A model generated the notes under the pieces. That model saw only the letters and a program-made list of their open reading frames with translations, did not search any database and was not told where the DNA came from. The translations under genes and the position numbers were made by a program. DNA of 64,000 nt, taken from the NCBI RefSeq assembly GCF_024166365.1, contig NC_064819.1:112388293-112452292 (forward strand), in the 5' to 3' direction. Positions 22,057 to 32,521 of the stretch are shown here, in pieces. The stretch comes from Elephas maximus indicus (lineage: Eukaryota > Chordata > Mammalia > Proboscidea > Elephantidae). The stretch's first letter is position 1, and each line of letters starts with the position of its first letter.

Positions 22057-22631
22057 TGTTGTTGTTGTTGTTATTAGGTGCCTTCGAGTTGGTTCCGACT
22101 CAGAGCAACCCTATGCACAACAGAATGAAACACTGCCTGGTCCTGAGCCATCCTTACAATTGTTGTTATGCTTGAGCTCGTTTTTGCAGCCACTGTGTCA
22201 ATCTGCCTCATTGAGGGTCTTCCTCTTTTCTACTGACCCTGTACTCTGCCAAGCATGATGTCCTTCTCCAGGGACTGATCCCTCCTGACAACATGTCCAA
22301 AGTATGTAAGATGCAGTCTTGCCATCCTTGCCTCTAATGAGCATTCTGGCTGTACTTCTTCCAAGACAGATTTGTTCTTTCTTTTGGCAGTCCATGGTAT
22401 ATTCAATATTCTTCACCAACACCACAATTCAAAGGCGTCAATTCTTCTTCGGTCTTTCTTATTCACTGTCCAGCTTTCACATGCATATGAAGCGATTGAA
22501 AATACCATGGCTTGGGTCAGGCGCACCTTAGTCCTCAAGGTGACATCTTTGCTCTTCAACACTTTAAACAGGTCCTTTGCAGCAGATTTGCCCAATGAAG
22601 TGCGTCTTTTGATTTCTTGGCTGCTGCTTCC
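22057..22631 (-). mobile_element. RTE 3' fragment inside the L1, 10-bp TSD
   Basis: A reverse-strand RTE of 575 bp flanked by the perfect repeat ATAGCCATAT at 22047-22056 and 22632-22641. It begins (5' end) in the IKRRTSLG region of the RT C-terminus and ends with ttgttgttgttgttattagg as tail complement. Confidence 0.94.
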
Positions 22632-22647
22632 ATAGCCATATAGTAGA

Positions 22648-22818
22648 CCAAAAAACAAACAAACAAACCCATTGCCATTGAGTTGATTCTGACTCATAGT
22701 GACCCTATAGGACAGAGCAGAATTGCCCCATAGGGTTTCCAAGGAGTGAATGGTGTCTTCGAACTGCAGACCTTTTGTTCAACAGCCGAACACTTAACCA
22801 CTATTCCACCAGGGCTCC
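22648..22818 (-). mobile_element. AfroSINE, type A, inside the same L1
   Basis: Reverse-strand copy with an aaacaaacaaacaaaccc tail complement and a ccaccagggctcc head complement. It lies 7 bp from the TSD of the neighbouring RTE. Confidence 0.92.
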
Positions 22819-23454
22819 ATACAGTAAACAGGTGTATAAAATGAACAATAATACCAGTGAAGTATGTATACCTCAAAACAATCAACTATACAAGTTCCAA
22901 AGGGCAGCATTTGCCCAAAAGCAAAGTTCAGAAGGACAGTAGGGACAGGAAAGCTGGGCAAATGGATGTGGGAAACCTAGGGAGGAAGGCTGAAGAATGC
23001 TGACACATTCAGGGATTTGCAACCAATGTTATGAAACAAGCTGTGTATAAATTGGTGAACGGGAGATTAATTTGTGCTGTAAACTGGCACCTAAACAACA
23101 ATAAAACGTTCAAAAAAATTATTAGCTGGAAACAATTGAAGGAACTGGATATATTAAAGTTGCAAAAGGGAAGACTCTGGAATAAGAGATTTGTCTTCAC
23201 ATTTCTAAAGTGATCATTAAGAGAGAAGGATTAGACTTATTCTGTAAAGCCCTAAAAGGGCAGCGTGCAACACAATAATATGAAGAAGAACTTTCACATT
23301 CAGAGCTACCTGAAAATAAGTATCTTTGCTTCACGAAGTAGCTAATTCCAAATTAAGGGAAACAATAATTTGTATAGTTGATTTAGTGTTTGTAACCTTT
23401 ATAGCAGAGAAAGCTGTGACTACTACAAATCCAGAGTCAAAAATGGTTACTTTG

Positions 23455-23650
23455 CTCTCTTACACAGTGTGTACCATGTGTCAGAGAGTGTCCTAAGGCT
23501 TTACAAATAACAACTCATTTGATCCCCAAGACAACATGACATATGTACTATTATAATGGTCATGCTATAAATGACGGAACTGAGGCACAGAGAGGTCAAG
23601 TAACTTTCTCAAGGTCACACAGGCAATGCGTGGCAGACTCATTCTTTGTG
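23455..23650 (-). mobile_element. MIR SINE
   Basis: Complement of MIR: accatgtgtcagagagtgtc, aacaactcatttgatcccca, aactgaggcacagagaggtc, ctcaaggtcacacagg. Confidence 0.85.
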
Positions 23651-23978
23651 GTCATAATACCCTATCTTTCATCTTTTATTATAAAAAACCCAACCCCCTT
23701 TCTTGGACACTCCATTCTGTCTATCCTACGTCATAATGCCAAATGATCCAAAACTAATTTTATTTAATTTTCCCTCGATTTCATTAAAATTCACATTCCC
23801 TGGTACAACTGCTATTAGGAAAAGTCCAAATCTGATTTAAACTAATTCATATCAAAGGGTACTAAATCATGGATATATTCTGATTTCACATACTTATTAT
23901 TGCATGAGTTTTCACATTTTAAAGGAGAACCCTTGTTATTTTAAAGGAATTCATCTCCAATGTAATTGCTAACAAAAC

Positions 23979-24592
23979 TTGTTATTGTTGTTAGGTGCTG
24001 TTGAATGGGTTCTGACTCATAGCAACTCTATGCACAACAGAACAAAACACTGCCCAGTCCTGCACCATCCTCACAATCTTTGTCATGCCTGAGCCCATTG
24101 TTGCAGCCACTGTGTCAATCCACCTCGTTGAGGGTCTTCTTCTTTTCTGCTGACCCAGTAATTTACTAAGCATGATGTCCTTCTCCAGGGGCTGATCCCT
24201 CCTGACAACATGTCCAAAGTATGTAAGATGCAGCCTCACCATCGTTGCTTCTAAGCAGCATTCTGGTTGTACTTCTTCCAAGACAGATTTGTTCTTTCTT
24301 TTGGCAGTCCATGGTATATTCAATATTCTTTGCCAACACCACAATTCAAAGGCATCAATTCTTCTTCGATCTTCCTTATTCATCGTCCAGCTTTCACATG
24401 CATACAATGCGGTTGAAAATACCACGGCTTGGGTCAGGCACACGTTAGTCTTCCAGGTGACATCTTTACTCTTCAACACTTTAAAGAGGTTCTTTGCAGC
24501 AGATTTGCCCAGTGCAATTTATCTTTTGATTTCTTGACTGCTGCTTCCATGGGTGTTGATTGTGGATCCAAGTAAAATGAAATCCTTGACAT
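23979..24592 (-). mobile_element. RTE 3' fragment
   Basis: Reverse strand. The C-terminal RT region is still partly open for 162 codons (23991-24479, with FELWCWQRILNIPWTAKRKNKS and a TYFGHVVRRDQ-type block), and the 3' tail is ttgttattgttgttaggtgc in complement. 5'-truncated near the VKDFILLGS region. No clear TSD. Confidence 0.92.
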
Positions 24593-25586
24593 TCAAGTTA
24601 AATGACATCAAAATTTAGGAGGGTTGGATTTGGGGCCCAGCAGAAGAGTCCTAAATCTCAAACATCCAGCTTTAAATACAACAGTTCTGGTTTTGTATGT
24701 CAGGGCTGTGCATAAGATCTCATTTGTGAAAATAAAGGAGATTCCACTGCTTTAAATAAAAATAAATTGAAGCCACTGCTCTAATCCATGAGGGCCAATG
24801 AACTTTCTGGCCGTTTTTCCCTCCCCCTTCCCTCTGTCAAACAACATCCCCCCACCTCCACATGGTAGCACTCCAGTTGCTCCTTGCAAAGACCTGACCT
24901 TCTGTTCCCAAAGATTACAGACAAGAAATCCCTACAGGAGCTTACAGACCAAGGGCAGAACAACTCTGCATTCTAAGAACTTCATGAAGATGCCGAGAAA
25001 GTAGTTTTGGAGCAGATGCTTTGAGCCTCTGACAATATGAAATTACACTGCACAGGTGAGCATTCCGGCAACAGGATTATTCTATTTGATACCTGATGCC
25101 AATGGCCATATTTGCCAGCATCCTGGCCTCAAAAGGGGCTTTATTAACCAAACTAAATGCTTATACTGGGCCTTACAGAAGCTGGAAAATCACCAGCCAC
25201 CTCCCTTCATGCCTAGTCCCACAGCAGCATTCCTTGGGCCACTCTCAGAAAAGCCCTGAGTCATTTGGGGGCCTAGGCTTTAAAGCAGTTTCTTCCTCCA
25301 CGCCCAGTGAGTGCTCCAGGTCATCATAGGGGTATGTGCAGATTTCCACAGGCACATATTTGTATTTTGAGAGAACCTGAGAATTATCTTCCTGGTTCTA
25401 GTCAGTGATTAACTTTTGCAGGCAACTCTTCTACCAGTAAAACAAACTCTTCTACAGCTAGTTTAATTATACACGTGAGCGCGCGCGTGCGCAAGACATC
25501 AAGGACCTGATTTAAGTGTTTCCGCATAGTGACACACCCCTTTTCCTGACCAATCAGTGACCTGATTCAAAAGGATTGACTATTAT
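24593..25586. other. About 1 kb without recognised elements
   Basis: No gene or repeat is evident apart from a short alternating purine-pyrimidine run near 25473-25492. Short open frames around 25056-25330 overlap each other in different frames and lack splice or family support. Confidence 0.45.
25479..25492. repeat. Alternating CG-rich purine/pyrimidine tract
   Basis: gcgcgcgcgtgcgc in otherwise CpG-poor DNA, preceded by acacgtga. This is the sequence type that can adopt Z-DNA; there is no associated gene or CpG island. Confidence 0.6.
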
Positions 25587-25596
25587 TGAGTCACTA

Positions 25597-25795
25597 ACAA
25601 CAACAACAACAACAAAAACCATTGTCATCTAGTGGATTTCAACTCATAGCAACACTGTAGGACAGAGTAGAACTGCCCCATAGGGTTTCCAAGGCTGTAA
25701 ATCTTTATCAAAGCAGACTGCCACATCTTCCTCCTGTGGAAGAAACCTTTCTGCTAGCAGCTGAGCCCTTAACACTGCACCATCAGGGCTCCTAC
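25597..25795 (-). mobile_element. AfroSINE, type B, 10-bp TSD
   Basis: Reverse-strand copy with an ACA-repeat tail complement and the type B linker (taaatctttatcaaagcaga, ctgccacatcttcctcc). Flanked by TGAGTCACTA at 25587-25596 and 25796-25805. Confidence 0.95.
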
Positions 25796-26059
25796 TGAGT
25801 CACTAGTGAAAACCAAAGTCCTACTCTCACAGTAATTTCTCAACTGCCATAGAACAGGAATCAGCATACCTTCTCTGAGATGCTACACTGTGTCACCTGT
25901 TGTGGTTGTTTGGTGCCACAGAGTCAGCCCCCAAATTCTGGCAACTACCTGCAATCTAGGTGCTGCATAAACTGTTTCCCACTTACTCCTTTACCCTCTG
26001 GGAGTACACAAGCCAGTTCAGTGACCTGTGCCCAGAGGGATCAACAACTCAATTGCAGT

Positions 26060-26228
26060 TACCAAAACCAAAACCAAACCCAATGCCATCGAGTCGATTC
26101 CGACTCACAGGGACCCTATAGAACAGAGTAGAACTGCCCCATAGAATATCCAAGGAGCGCCTGGTGGATTTGAATTGCCGACCCTTTGGTTAGCAGCCAT
26201 AGCACTTAACTACTAAGCCACCAGGGTT
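26060..26228 (-). mobile_element. AfroSINE, type A
   Basis: Reverse-strand copy: caatgccatcgagtcgattc tail complement, agccaccagggtt head complement. Close to the consensus. Confidence 0.93.
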
Positions 26229-26670
26229 ACAGCAGTGTTCAAAACACATTCCTCAGAGGAAAACCTCAGGCTACCATTTCTGGAATTTCCTAGGGAAAGT
26301 TTTCACTTTATGTTACCAAGAGGGAGGCTCTATCACAATGTACATTGAAAACGTACATGGTCTAGTCTCTGAGAAAGCAGTTTCAGGGAAGACTCTATGA
26401 TGAAGGTTTTATATGTATTTGATGATTATTAAGTGGATATTTCTAGTTGTGCCCACTTTTGATTTCAGTTCCTCATTTTAACTGATGGCTCAGACTTTGC
26501 TATTTGAAAGACCGTGTCCAACTATCAACTCAAACTGAGCACAAATCAACTTGATATTTTCCCCAACCACAACAGCATTTCCTCGGGATTCCCCATGTCT
26601 GCCCTCAATTCTTTAAATAAGTCCTTCTACTCCATGGCACTGTTTTTTTTTTTTTTTTTAAGTTCTCAAG

Positions 26671-26728
26671 CTCAGCCTTATATCTGATTTACTCTTCAGC
26701 TCAGCATTATATTTGATTTACTCTTCAA
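26671..26728 (+). repeat. 29-bp tandem duplication
   Basis: Two adjacent copies beginning ctcagccttatatctgattt and ctcagcattatatttgattt, both continuing actcttca. It directly follows a T-run at 26642-26659. Two substitutions separate the units over most of their length. Confidence 0.85.
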
Positions 26729-26866
26729 AATATTTTCAGTAATAATGTACTCTAATGCCCAGTATAAACATTTTGCTTGGTTAATAAAGCCCCTTTTGAG
26801 ACTTATTTTGCCGGACTATCCTATAGAACTGTTCCCTGTTTGGCATCCTGCCTATACTTCTTGCAG

Positions 26867-26916
26867 GTGTCAACAGTGAAACTGTGGTTCCTGAAGATGG
26901 GAGCTCTGTCCAAATG
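26867..26916 (+). other. Exon-like 50-nt segment, uncertain
   Basis: A pyrimidine-rich tract ending cttcttgcag precedes it and gtaagc follows it, so both splice consensus sites are good. One frame is open across it (reading VNSETVVPEDGSSVQM). It is short, has no second exon in view and could be chance. An LTR-like poly(A) motif (ttaataaagcccc) lies 86 bp upstream, so a promoter/LTR remnant is an alternative. Confidence 0.15.
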
Positions 26917-27319
26917 GTAAGCCTTAACCAAGTGATGGATAATTACAGTACGAATCTTTTTTTTACATAAGTCAGCCTTTTGTGTATATATTAGTTAACT
27001 AGTCACCCTAAGAAATGGGTAAGAAAGTAAGAAATTACAGCAAAATGCAACATAAAGAAAATATCTAGATAGCAGCAAAGATTATTTTTATTCATATATG
27101 ATGAAAAAATTAATAATATAAAACTAAATTCCAGTAATCATTGATCACTGCTGCACCTAACTATAATCTTCCTCAACTGGGTCAAATAGAAAACACACTT
27201 ATTTCAGTAAGTGCTTATTGGTGTGGTTGCTAAACCGTGGCCTATAGAGCAGCTATCTCAGAATCATTATCTTTTTATTTTAAATTATTGGGTTTTGTTT
27301 TGCCCTACCAAATTAAAAA

Positions 27320-27545
27320 ATATATATATTTAGCTTTGAATAACTAATACTCGTGCAGAGTACAATTCAATAGTTACAAAAGGACATAAAATGAAAAGTA
27401 AGTGTCCTTCCCATCCCATCCTCCAGAAAGTCAACTTCCCTCCCCAGATGCATCCAGTATACTAGCTTATTGTGTTTTCTTCCAGAAATATACCACGTGT
27501 TTCTGGCAGGTATCTTGTTTAATATCCATTCTCAATTTCTTTATA
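27320..27545. mobile_element. Old L1 3' region fragment (left part)
   Basis: Resembles an ancient L1M-type segment: agtgtccttcccatcccatc, cttccctccccagatgcatcc, gtgttttcttccagaaata. A continuation (tttacacaaatggtagtata, catgctttttcagttaacat) appears at 29570-29850, with younger elements and an LTR between. Confidence 0.55.
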
Positions 27546-27564
27546 ATATGCCTTCCTGTATTGT

Positions 27565-27708
27565 AGAGCCCTCGTGGCACAGTGGTTAAGTGTTACGGCT
27601 GTTAACCAAAAGGTCCGCAGTTTGAATCCACCAGTTGCTCCTTGGAAACCCTATGGGGTTGCTATAAGTTGGAATAGACTTGATGGCAACAGGTTTTTTT
27701 TTGGGGGG
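27565..27708 (+). mobile_element. AfroSINE, type A
   Basis: Forward copy: gagccctcgtggcacagtgg head with box A, cagtttgaatccaccag box B region, a shortened body, and tail aatagacttgatggcaac followed by T and G runs. Confidence 0.93.
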
Positions 27709-27727
27709 GGGTGGTTCTTGTACTGCA

Positions 27728-28046
27728 GAGGCTGTTGTTGTCAGGTGTCATAGAGTCGGTTCCAGCTCATAGCGACCCTGTGCACAACAGAATGAAACAC
27801 TGTCCGGTCCTGCACCATCCTCACAATCGTTATGCCTGAGCCCATTGTTGAGGCCACTGTGTCAATGCATCTTACTGAGGGTTTTCCTCTTTTTCACTGA
27901 CCCTTTACTTTGCCAAGCATGATCTCCTTCTCTGGGGACTGGTGCCTCCTGATAACATGTCCAAAGTATGTGAGACATAGTCCTTGCTTCTAAGGAGCAT
28001 TCTGGTTGCACTTCTTTCATTTGTTTCTTCTTTTGGCAGTCCAAAG
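27728..28046 (-). mobile_element. RTE 3' fragment
   Basis: About 320 bp reverse-strand RTE end with tail complement gttgttgtcaggtgtcatag. 5'-truncated at the cttttggcagtcca block. Confidence 0.9.
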
Positions 28047-28121
28047 CTAAAAATACCATCTCCTAGACTTCAGTATAATCACAATTCCTGATGTGATTTT
28101 AGGCTTCTCTAATCAGATGCA

Positions 28122-28325
28122 AAGGAGCCCTGGCAGCACAGTGGTTAAGTGCTCAGCTGCTAACCAAAAGGTTGGTCAGAGGTTTGAATCCTCCAGCAAC
28201 TCCGTGGGAGAAAGATGTGGCAGTCTGCTTCCATAAAGATTACAGCCTTGGAAACGCTATGGCACGGGCAGATCTACCCTGTCTTATAGGGTTGCTATGA
28301 GTCAGAATCGACTCGACGGCAAGGG
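28122..28325 (+). mobile_element. AfroSINE, type B, first of a same-site pair
   Basis: Forward copy, box A TGGCAGCACAGTGG-like, type B linker aaagatgtggcagtctgc and tail tatgagtcagaatcgactcg. Its TSD is TAATCAGATGCA at 28110-28121 and TAATCAGGTGCA at 28326-28337. The right copy also serves as the left copy for the next SINE. Confidence 0.95.
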
Positions 28326-28337
28326 TAATCAGGTGCA

Positions 28338-28570
28338 GGAGTCCCTGAGTAGCACAAACGGTTAACATGCTTGGCTGCTAACTGAAAGGTTGGAGGTTCC
28401 AGTCCATCCAGAGGTACCTTGGAAAATAGTTCTGGTGCTCTATTTCCAAAAGACTACAGTCATTGAACACCTTATAGAGCACAGGTCTACTCTGAAACTC
28501 ACAGGGTCACCACGAGTTGAAATCGACTTGGTGGCAACTGGTTTGGTTTTTTGTTTTTGTTTTGTTTGTT
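28338..28570 (+). mobile_element. AfroSINE, type C, second of a same-site pair
   Basis: Forward copy with head ggagtccctgagtagcacaa, a strongly diverged type C linker and tail gttgaaatcgacttggtggc. It is flanked by TAATCAGGTGCA at 28326-28337 and TAATCAAATGCA at 28571-28582. Confidence 0.9.
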
Positions 28571-28582
28571 TAATCAAATGCA

Positions 28583-29011
28583 TTTGTATGATACTTGATC
28601 TCTGAACTGAACAAACTGAGGAGAAAGACAGGGCAGGAAGCATTCTTTCTACTCATGTGGATCATGGCAGAGGCAACACGGATCAACAGGGTAGTGTCAG
28701 CTTCCCAGTCTAGTAAAGGCAGCTTTCTGATAGTCGCAGAGGTGGTGTGGGTTCAGCTGACAACAGCTCTGCTGCAGCTTCCAGATCCCATAGACACCCA
28801 CCTGACCATGACATGGGGGCCAGGGTTCTGGTGGCCTAGTTCTGTAGTGTACTCTTTGGAAATGAATCCTGGAGCTTAGCTCAAGTTCAGTTAGTTCTCC
28901 AGACAATAGTTCTGAGGCTATTGAAACGAATTCCTTTCTGCCTTACCTAGCTAGAGATGATGTTTTCTGTAACTGAATCTTGACTTATAAAATATATATA
29001 AATACATACAC
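28583..29011. other. Unassigned stretch
   Basis: Possibly an old interspersed repeat: the end attcctttctgccttaccta, gctagagatgatgttttctg looks familiar, but I cannot name the family. The 94-codon forward frame (28595-28879) has no recognisable protein features. Confidence 0.35.
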
Positions 29012-29515
29012 TGTGCTAGGTAGAATAATGCCCTCCCCCAAATGTCTGCATCCTAAACCTCGGGTTTTTGAGTATGTTATGTTACATGGCAAAGGGGAAT
29101 TAAGGTTGCTAATCAATTGAATTTAAAATAGAGAGATTATACTGGATTATCCATGTGGATGCAATGTAATCACAAGAGTCCTTAGAAGTAGAAGAGATAG
29201 GCAGAAGAAGAGAGTTGGTCAGAGGGAGATATGACTACTGAAGAATGATCAGAGGGATGCAAAGTCACTGACTTCGAGGATGGAGGGAAGTGGCCATAAG
29301 CCAAGGAATGTGGGTGGCCTACAGAAGCAGAAAAAGGCAGGGAAACATTCTCCCTTAGAGCCTCCAGAAAGAAACGCAGCCCTACAGCACCTTGATTTTA
29401 GCCTAGTGATACCCATGTCAGACTTCTAATCTACAGAGCTTTGAGAATACTTCTGTGTTGTTTTAAGCCACTAAATTTGTGGTAATTTTTGAGGGCAGCA
29501 ATAGAAAACTAATAC
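29012..29515 (+). mobile_element. MLT1-type solo LTR
   Basis: ERVL-MaLR-like LTR in forward orientation: start tgtgctaggtagaataatgc then cccccaaatgtctgcatcct, interior gtaatcacaagagtccttag, and end gttttaagccactaaatttg, gcaatagaaaactaatac. No internal genes. Confidence 0.85.
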
Positions 29516-29544
29516 ATAAAAAAAAAAAATATGCACACACAAAT

Positions 29545-29850
29545 GTATGTATGCATGTGTGTATATATATTTACACAAATGGTAGTATAACCTGTTCTCT
29601 ATTCTGCGCCATGCTTTTTCAGTTAACATTTCTTGGTGATTATTCCATGCAAGTGTATACAGAGTTGCATTGTATTCCCTTGTACGGTTGTATCCTCATT
29701 TATTTAACATGCCTCCATTTATGGACGTTTATGGACTTGACAGCACCTAACAGCAACAACAAATGTTGAGTCAGGACTGATACCATGGCAGTTAACAACA
29801 ACAATGTTGTTTCAAATATTTTTCTATTACAAGCAAAAATAATAAGGAAA
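29545..29850. mobile_element. Old L1 3' region fragment (right part) with a short RTE tail insert
   Basis: Continues the L1M-type sequence of 27320-27545 (tttacacaaatggtagtata, ccatgctttttcagttaaca, ttgtattcccttgtacggtt, ctcatttatttaaca). It is broken at about 29732-29805 by cttgacagcacctaacagca followed by CAACAAC, a short RTE/SINE 3' end. Confidence 0.55.
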
Positions 29851-29894
29851 TTTAAAAAAATTCAGAATCTCATGCCTAAATTTAGTCTTGGATA

Positions 29895-30024
29895 AAGGAG
29901 CCCTGGTGGCACAGTGGTTAAGCACTAAGGCTGCTAACCTAAAGGCTGGCAGTTTGAATCCACCAGCCATTCCTATGGGGCAGTTCTATTCTGACTCAAG
30001 AGCAACAGGCTTGTTTTTTTATTT
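29895..30024 (+). mobile_element. AfroSINE, type A, shortened
   Basis: Forward copy: aaggagccctggtggcacag head; the body skips from attcctatggggcagttcta to tctgactcaagagcaacagg, so the tail is partly deleted. Confidence 0.92.
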
Positions 30025-30326
30025 TGGGTAAGAAATAGGAATCTGTATTTTAAAAGTGTTATCCAGGTAATTTTGAAGTTTAGCCATGGCCAAGGTATTC
30101 AGCCAAATATGCTATTCAGCTTCAGGCTTGACCTCAGGCTTTGGAAGGCAAAATAGCTGAATGCCGACTTAACATTATTTTTAGTATGGCTGATCCCTTG
30201 CACGATCAATCATCATGCAATTATTTAAGCTGCCATCAACCTAATGTGTAACATAGTAATAGGCACAAGACAGGTCACTGAATTTATTATTCACTTATAA
30301 ATATCAATGAACAATCTAGATGTTAC

Positions 30327-30493
30327 TAAAACTTGTTGCCATCTCATCACTTCCACCTCATAGAGAGTCATAGCAACCCCACAGGACAGGGTAGAACTGC
30401 CTCATGGGGTTTCCAAGGAGCAACTGGTGTATTCAAACCACCGACCTTTTGGTTAGCGGCCATAGCTCTTCACCATTGTGCCACCAGGGCTCC
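30327..30493 (-). mobile_element. AfroSINE, type A
   Basis: Reverse-strand copy with GATGTTAC on both sides (about 30319-30326 and 30495-30502); head complement ccaccagggctcc. Confidence 0.92.
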
Positions 30494-30974
30494 AGATGTT
30501 ACAAGGAGTGAAATTTTTTTGTGTTTTATAAGCTGAATTTTTCAGTCATGTGAGGTATAAATGTATGCTTATTATTGCAAGAGTAAAAGACTGCAGTACT
30601 GAGGGATCATTTTGAAAACTGTTGCTTGTATGTGCAAAACAATTAATAAGAGATTTCAAATGGTTAAACAAATACGGAACTATAGTCAGAGTAAAAGTAA
30701 AGATTTAGAAAACATTTGGGAACTACATTATATCCTTTTGGTGCCAATAAATACTCATAGAGTTTTAAAATAACAATACAAGGAAGAAAAAGAGACTGCA
30801 TTTCCTCAAATTTGAATCTTTGTAGAAGTGTCCAGAACGCTGGCATTTAAGACATTAAACACAGTAATGTTGAGGAACTATATTTGATTTTTAGTTATTT
30901 CTTTACAGTTAAACAATCTTTCAGAAAAAAAAATTATATTTGGGAATTCTTTCCCTCTTGTGATGATAAATTAA

Positions 30975-31167
30975 ATATAACCCATTGCGTCAATTCAATT
31001 CTAACTCACAGCGTCCCTATAGGACAGAATAGAACTGCTCCACAGAGTTCCCAAGGCTGTAATCTTTATGGAAGCAGATTGCCACATCTTCCCAGTGGAC
31101 TGACTAGTGGGTTTGAATCTCTGACAGTTAGCAGCCCAATGCTTAACCACTGTGCCACCAGGGATCC
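30975..31167 (-). mobile_element. AfroSINE, type B
   Basis: Reverse-strand copy: type B linker (taatctttatggaagcagat, tgccacatcttccc) and head complement ccaccagggatcc. A GATAAAT-type direct repeat flanks it. Confidence 0.92.
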
Positions 31168-31266
31168 TTGATAAATAATGTCAATTCTACCACCTCAACA
31201 TTTCATTGGGAAAACTTTAAAATTACATACAACAATATCTGTGTTATCTTCCATTTAGATAACAAA

Positions 31267-31479
31267 TGAGCCTTGGTGGCATAATCGTGAAGCGCCTGGC
31301 TGCTAACTGAAAGGTCTGTAGTTCGAATCCACCAGCCGCTCTTTGGGAGAAAAATGTGGCTGTCTACTTCTGTAAAGATTATAGCCTTGGAAACTCTATG
31401 GGGCAGTTCTACTCTGTCCTGTGGGGTCGCTATGAGTCAGAATCAACTAGATGGAAATGGGTTTGGTTTTTGGTTTTTA
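31267..31479 (+). mobile_element. AfroSINE, type B
   Basis: Forward copy with box B GTTCGAATCC, linker aaaatgtggctgtctacttc and tail ggggtcgctatgagtcagaa. Its T/G-rich 3' end was the target for the VPS29 retrocopy: the TSD of that insertion begins inside this tail at 31465. Confidence 0.95.
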
Positions 31480-32521
31480 TTTCATTTTATTTTTAAATGG
31501 AAGATAAAAGTTTATTTCTGAGTGGAAAAGAGAAAAGTATATGCAAGAAAGTCTAGATTCCTTCTCCTCACGCACTGCTTTCATAATAAAGTTCCAAGTA
31601 TCAAGTTTGAAGATATTTACCAGGATAAACATTTTTTTTTAACAGCTGATCATTTACTATGTGGTGGACACTTTTTCATAAAAATCATATACTGTGAACT
31701 AAATATATTCTTAAAGCTGACAAGAAACTTACAACAATTATGTACTAACAGAGAAGATACTATATTTTACTGCAAAATATTATAAAAGTGATACGATTTT
31801 GTGGCTTTAAATGTTTAATTACTTGATTTAAACAGGGGAATGGAAAAAATAAAACTTTAGGATTTTTTGTATTTGATTGATTCTCCTTTCACGTCCTCTC
31901 CAATTAGTTGGTGCACATAAGTGACAACTGTTGAAGTCTGGACATTCATCAACACGAATGAAGGAATAATGTTTGTATGTAAGGCATCTGCTCCAGTGGC
32001 AGAACCTGGGTTAATGTCGAATTTATTTTCACGCTTCAAATTTGTGTGTGTGTCCCAAGATAAGAATGTTCACATCAAACTGCCTCTGCAACAGGGTTAA
32101 GCTGACCATATCTCCCCACAGAATAACTTGATGTCCAGGGATCAAATCAATTCTGAAATGTCCAACAGTCACAACTTTCTGTTCTGCATAATTCAGATTC
32201 TCACCGAAGTCTCCTTTCAAAATATGAACATCACTAGCTAGAGCCTTGAGATAGTCATAACTCTCTTTAGCGCAGTTTCCCAGTGCAGCGAATGTGCTGA
32301 ATCTTTCTAGACACCAGCTGCAGTTTTTTTTTTTTTTTTTAACATAGCTGGCAAATTGTTGCAGCGGTGTGGGATGCGCAGATCTCCTAACACCAACACC
32401 AACTGGAGACAGAACAATCTTCATCTTTAAAGAGGGGTCCTCTGTGCCCAACCATCCTGTCACTGGGCTTTGCTCAGTCACAATAACTGCTGCCACCCTC
32501 TTCCTCAGGCTCCTCGGCACC
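31480..32521 (-). pseudogene. VPS29: VPS29 processed pseudogene (retromer subunit retrocopy)
   Basis: VPS29 is the metallophosphoesterase-fold subunit of the retromer complex, which recycles cargo from endosomes. This is an intronless reverse-strand cDNA copy. The start ATG is at 32455-32453, and the body is recognisable through [30 protein letters not shown] and GHTHKFEA to the natural C-terminal YKKS and TAA at 31859-31857. About 360 bp of 3' UTR follows, with an AATAAA signal (complement at 31511-31516) and an A-rich tail. Target duplications GGTTTTTGGTTTTTA at 31465-31479 and 32522-32536 are perfect. It is broken: an A-run expanded to 16 (32325-32340) shifts frame in the AKFKKL region, and an 8-nt deletion after HKFEA gives a stop. 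The metal-site His in GDLHIPH is replaced by Arg. An extra 38 nt (32403-32440) sits between the MAGHR-type start segment and the LVLVLGDL segment. Not functional as a protein gene. Confidence 0.96.

Larger units (their letters stand above)
20483..23112 (+). mobile_element. 5'-truncated L1 (type 1 3' UTR), split by an RTE and a SINE
   Basis: Starts in the last part of ORF2 (aaatgggaaaaggacatgaa at 20519, then QTKTTMIYHLTPV-like and a [11 protein letters not shown]-like block), continues through the 3' UTR, is interrupted by an RTE (22057-22631) and an AfroSINE (22648-22818), and resumes near 22830 to end at gtaaactggcacctaaacaa with a short A-rich tail near 23100. Frames are broken. Confidence 0.85.

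Noticed and set aside
28110-28582. CRISPR-like repeat-spacer pattern from three regularly placed 12-bp repeats
   Set aside because: The repeats are diverged target duplications of two SINEs, and the spacing is the SINE length.
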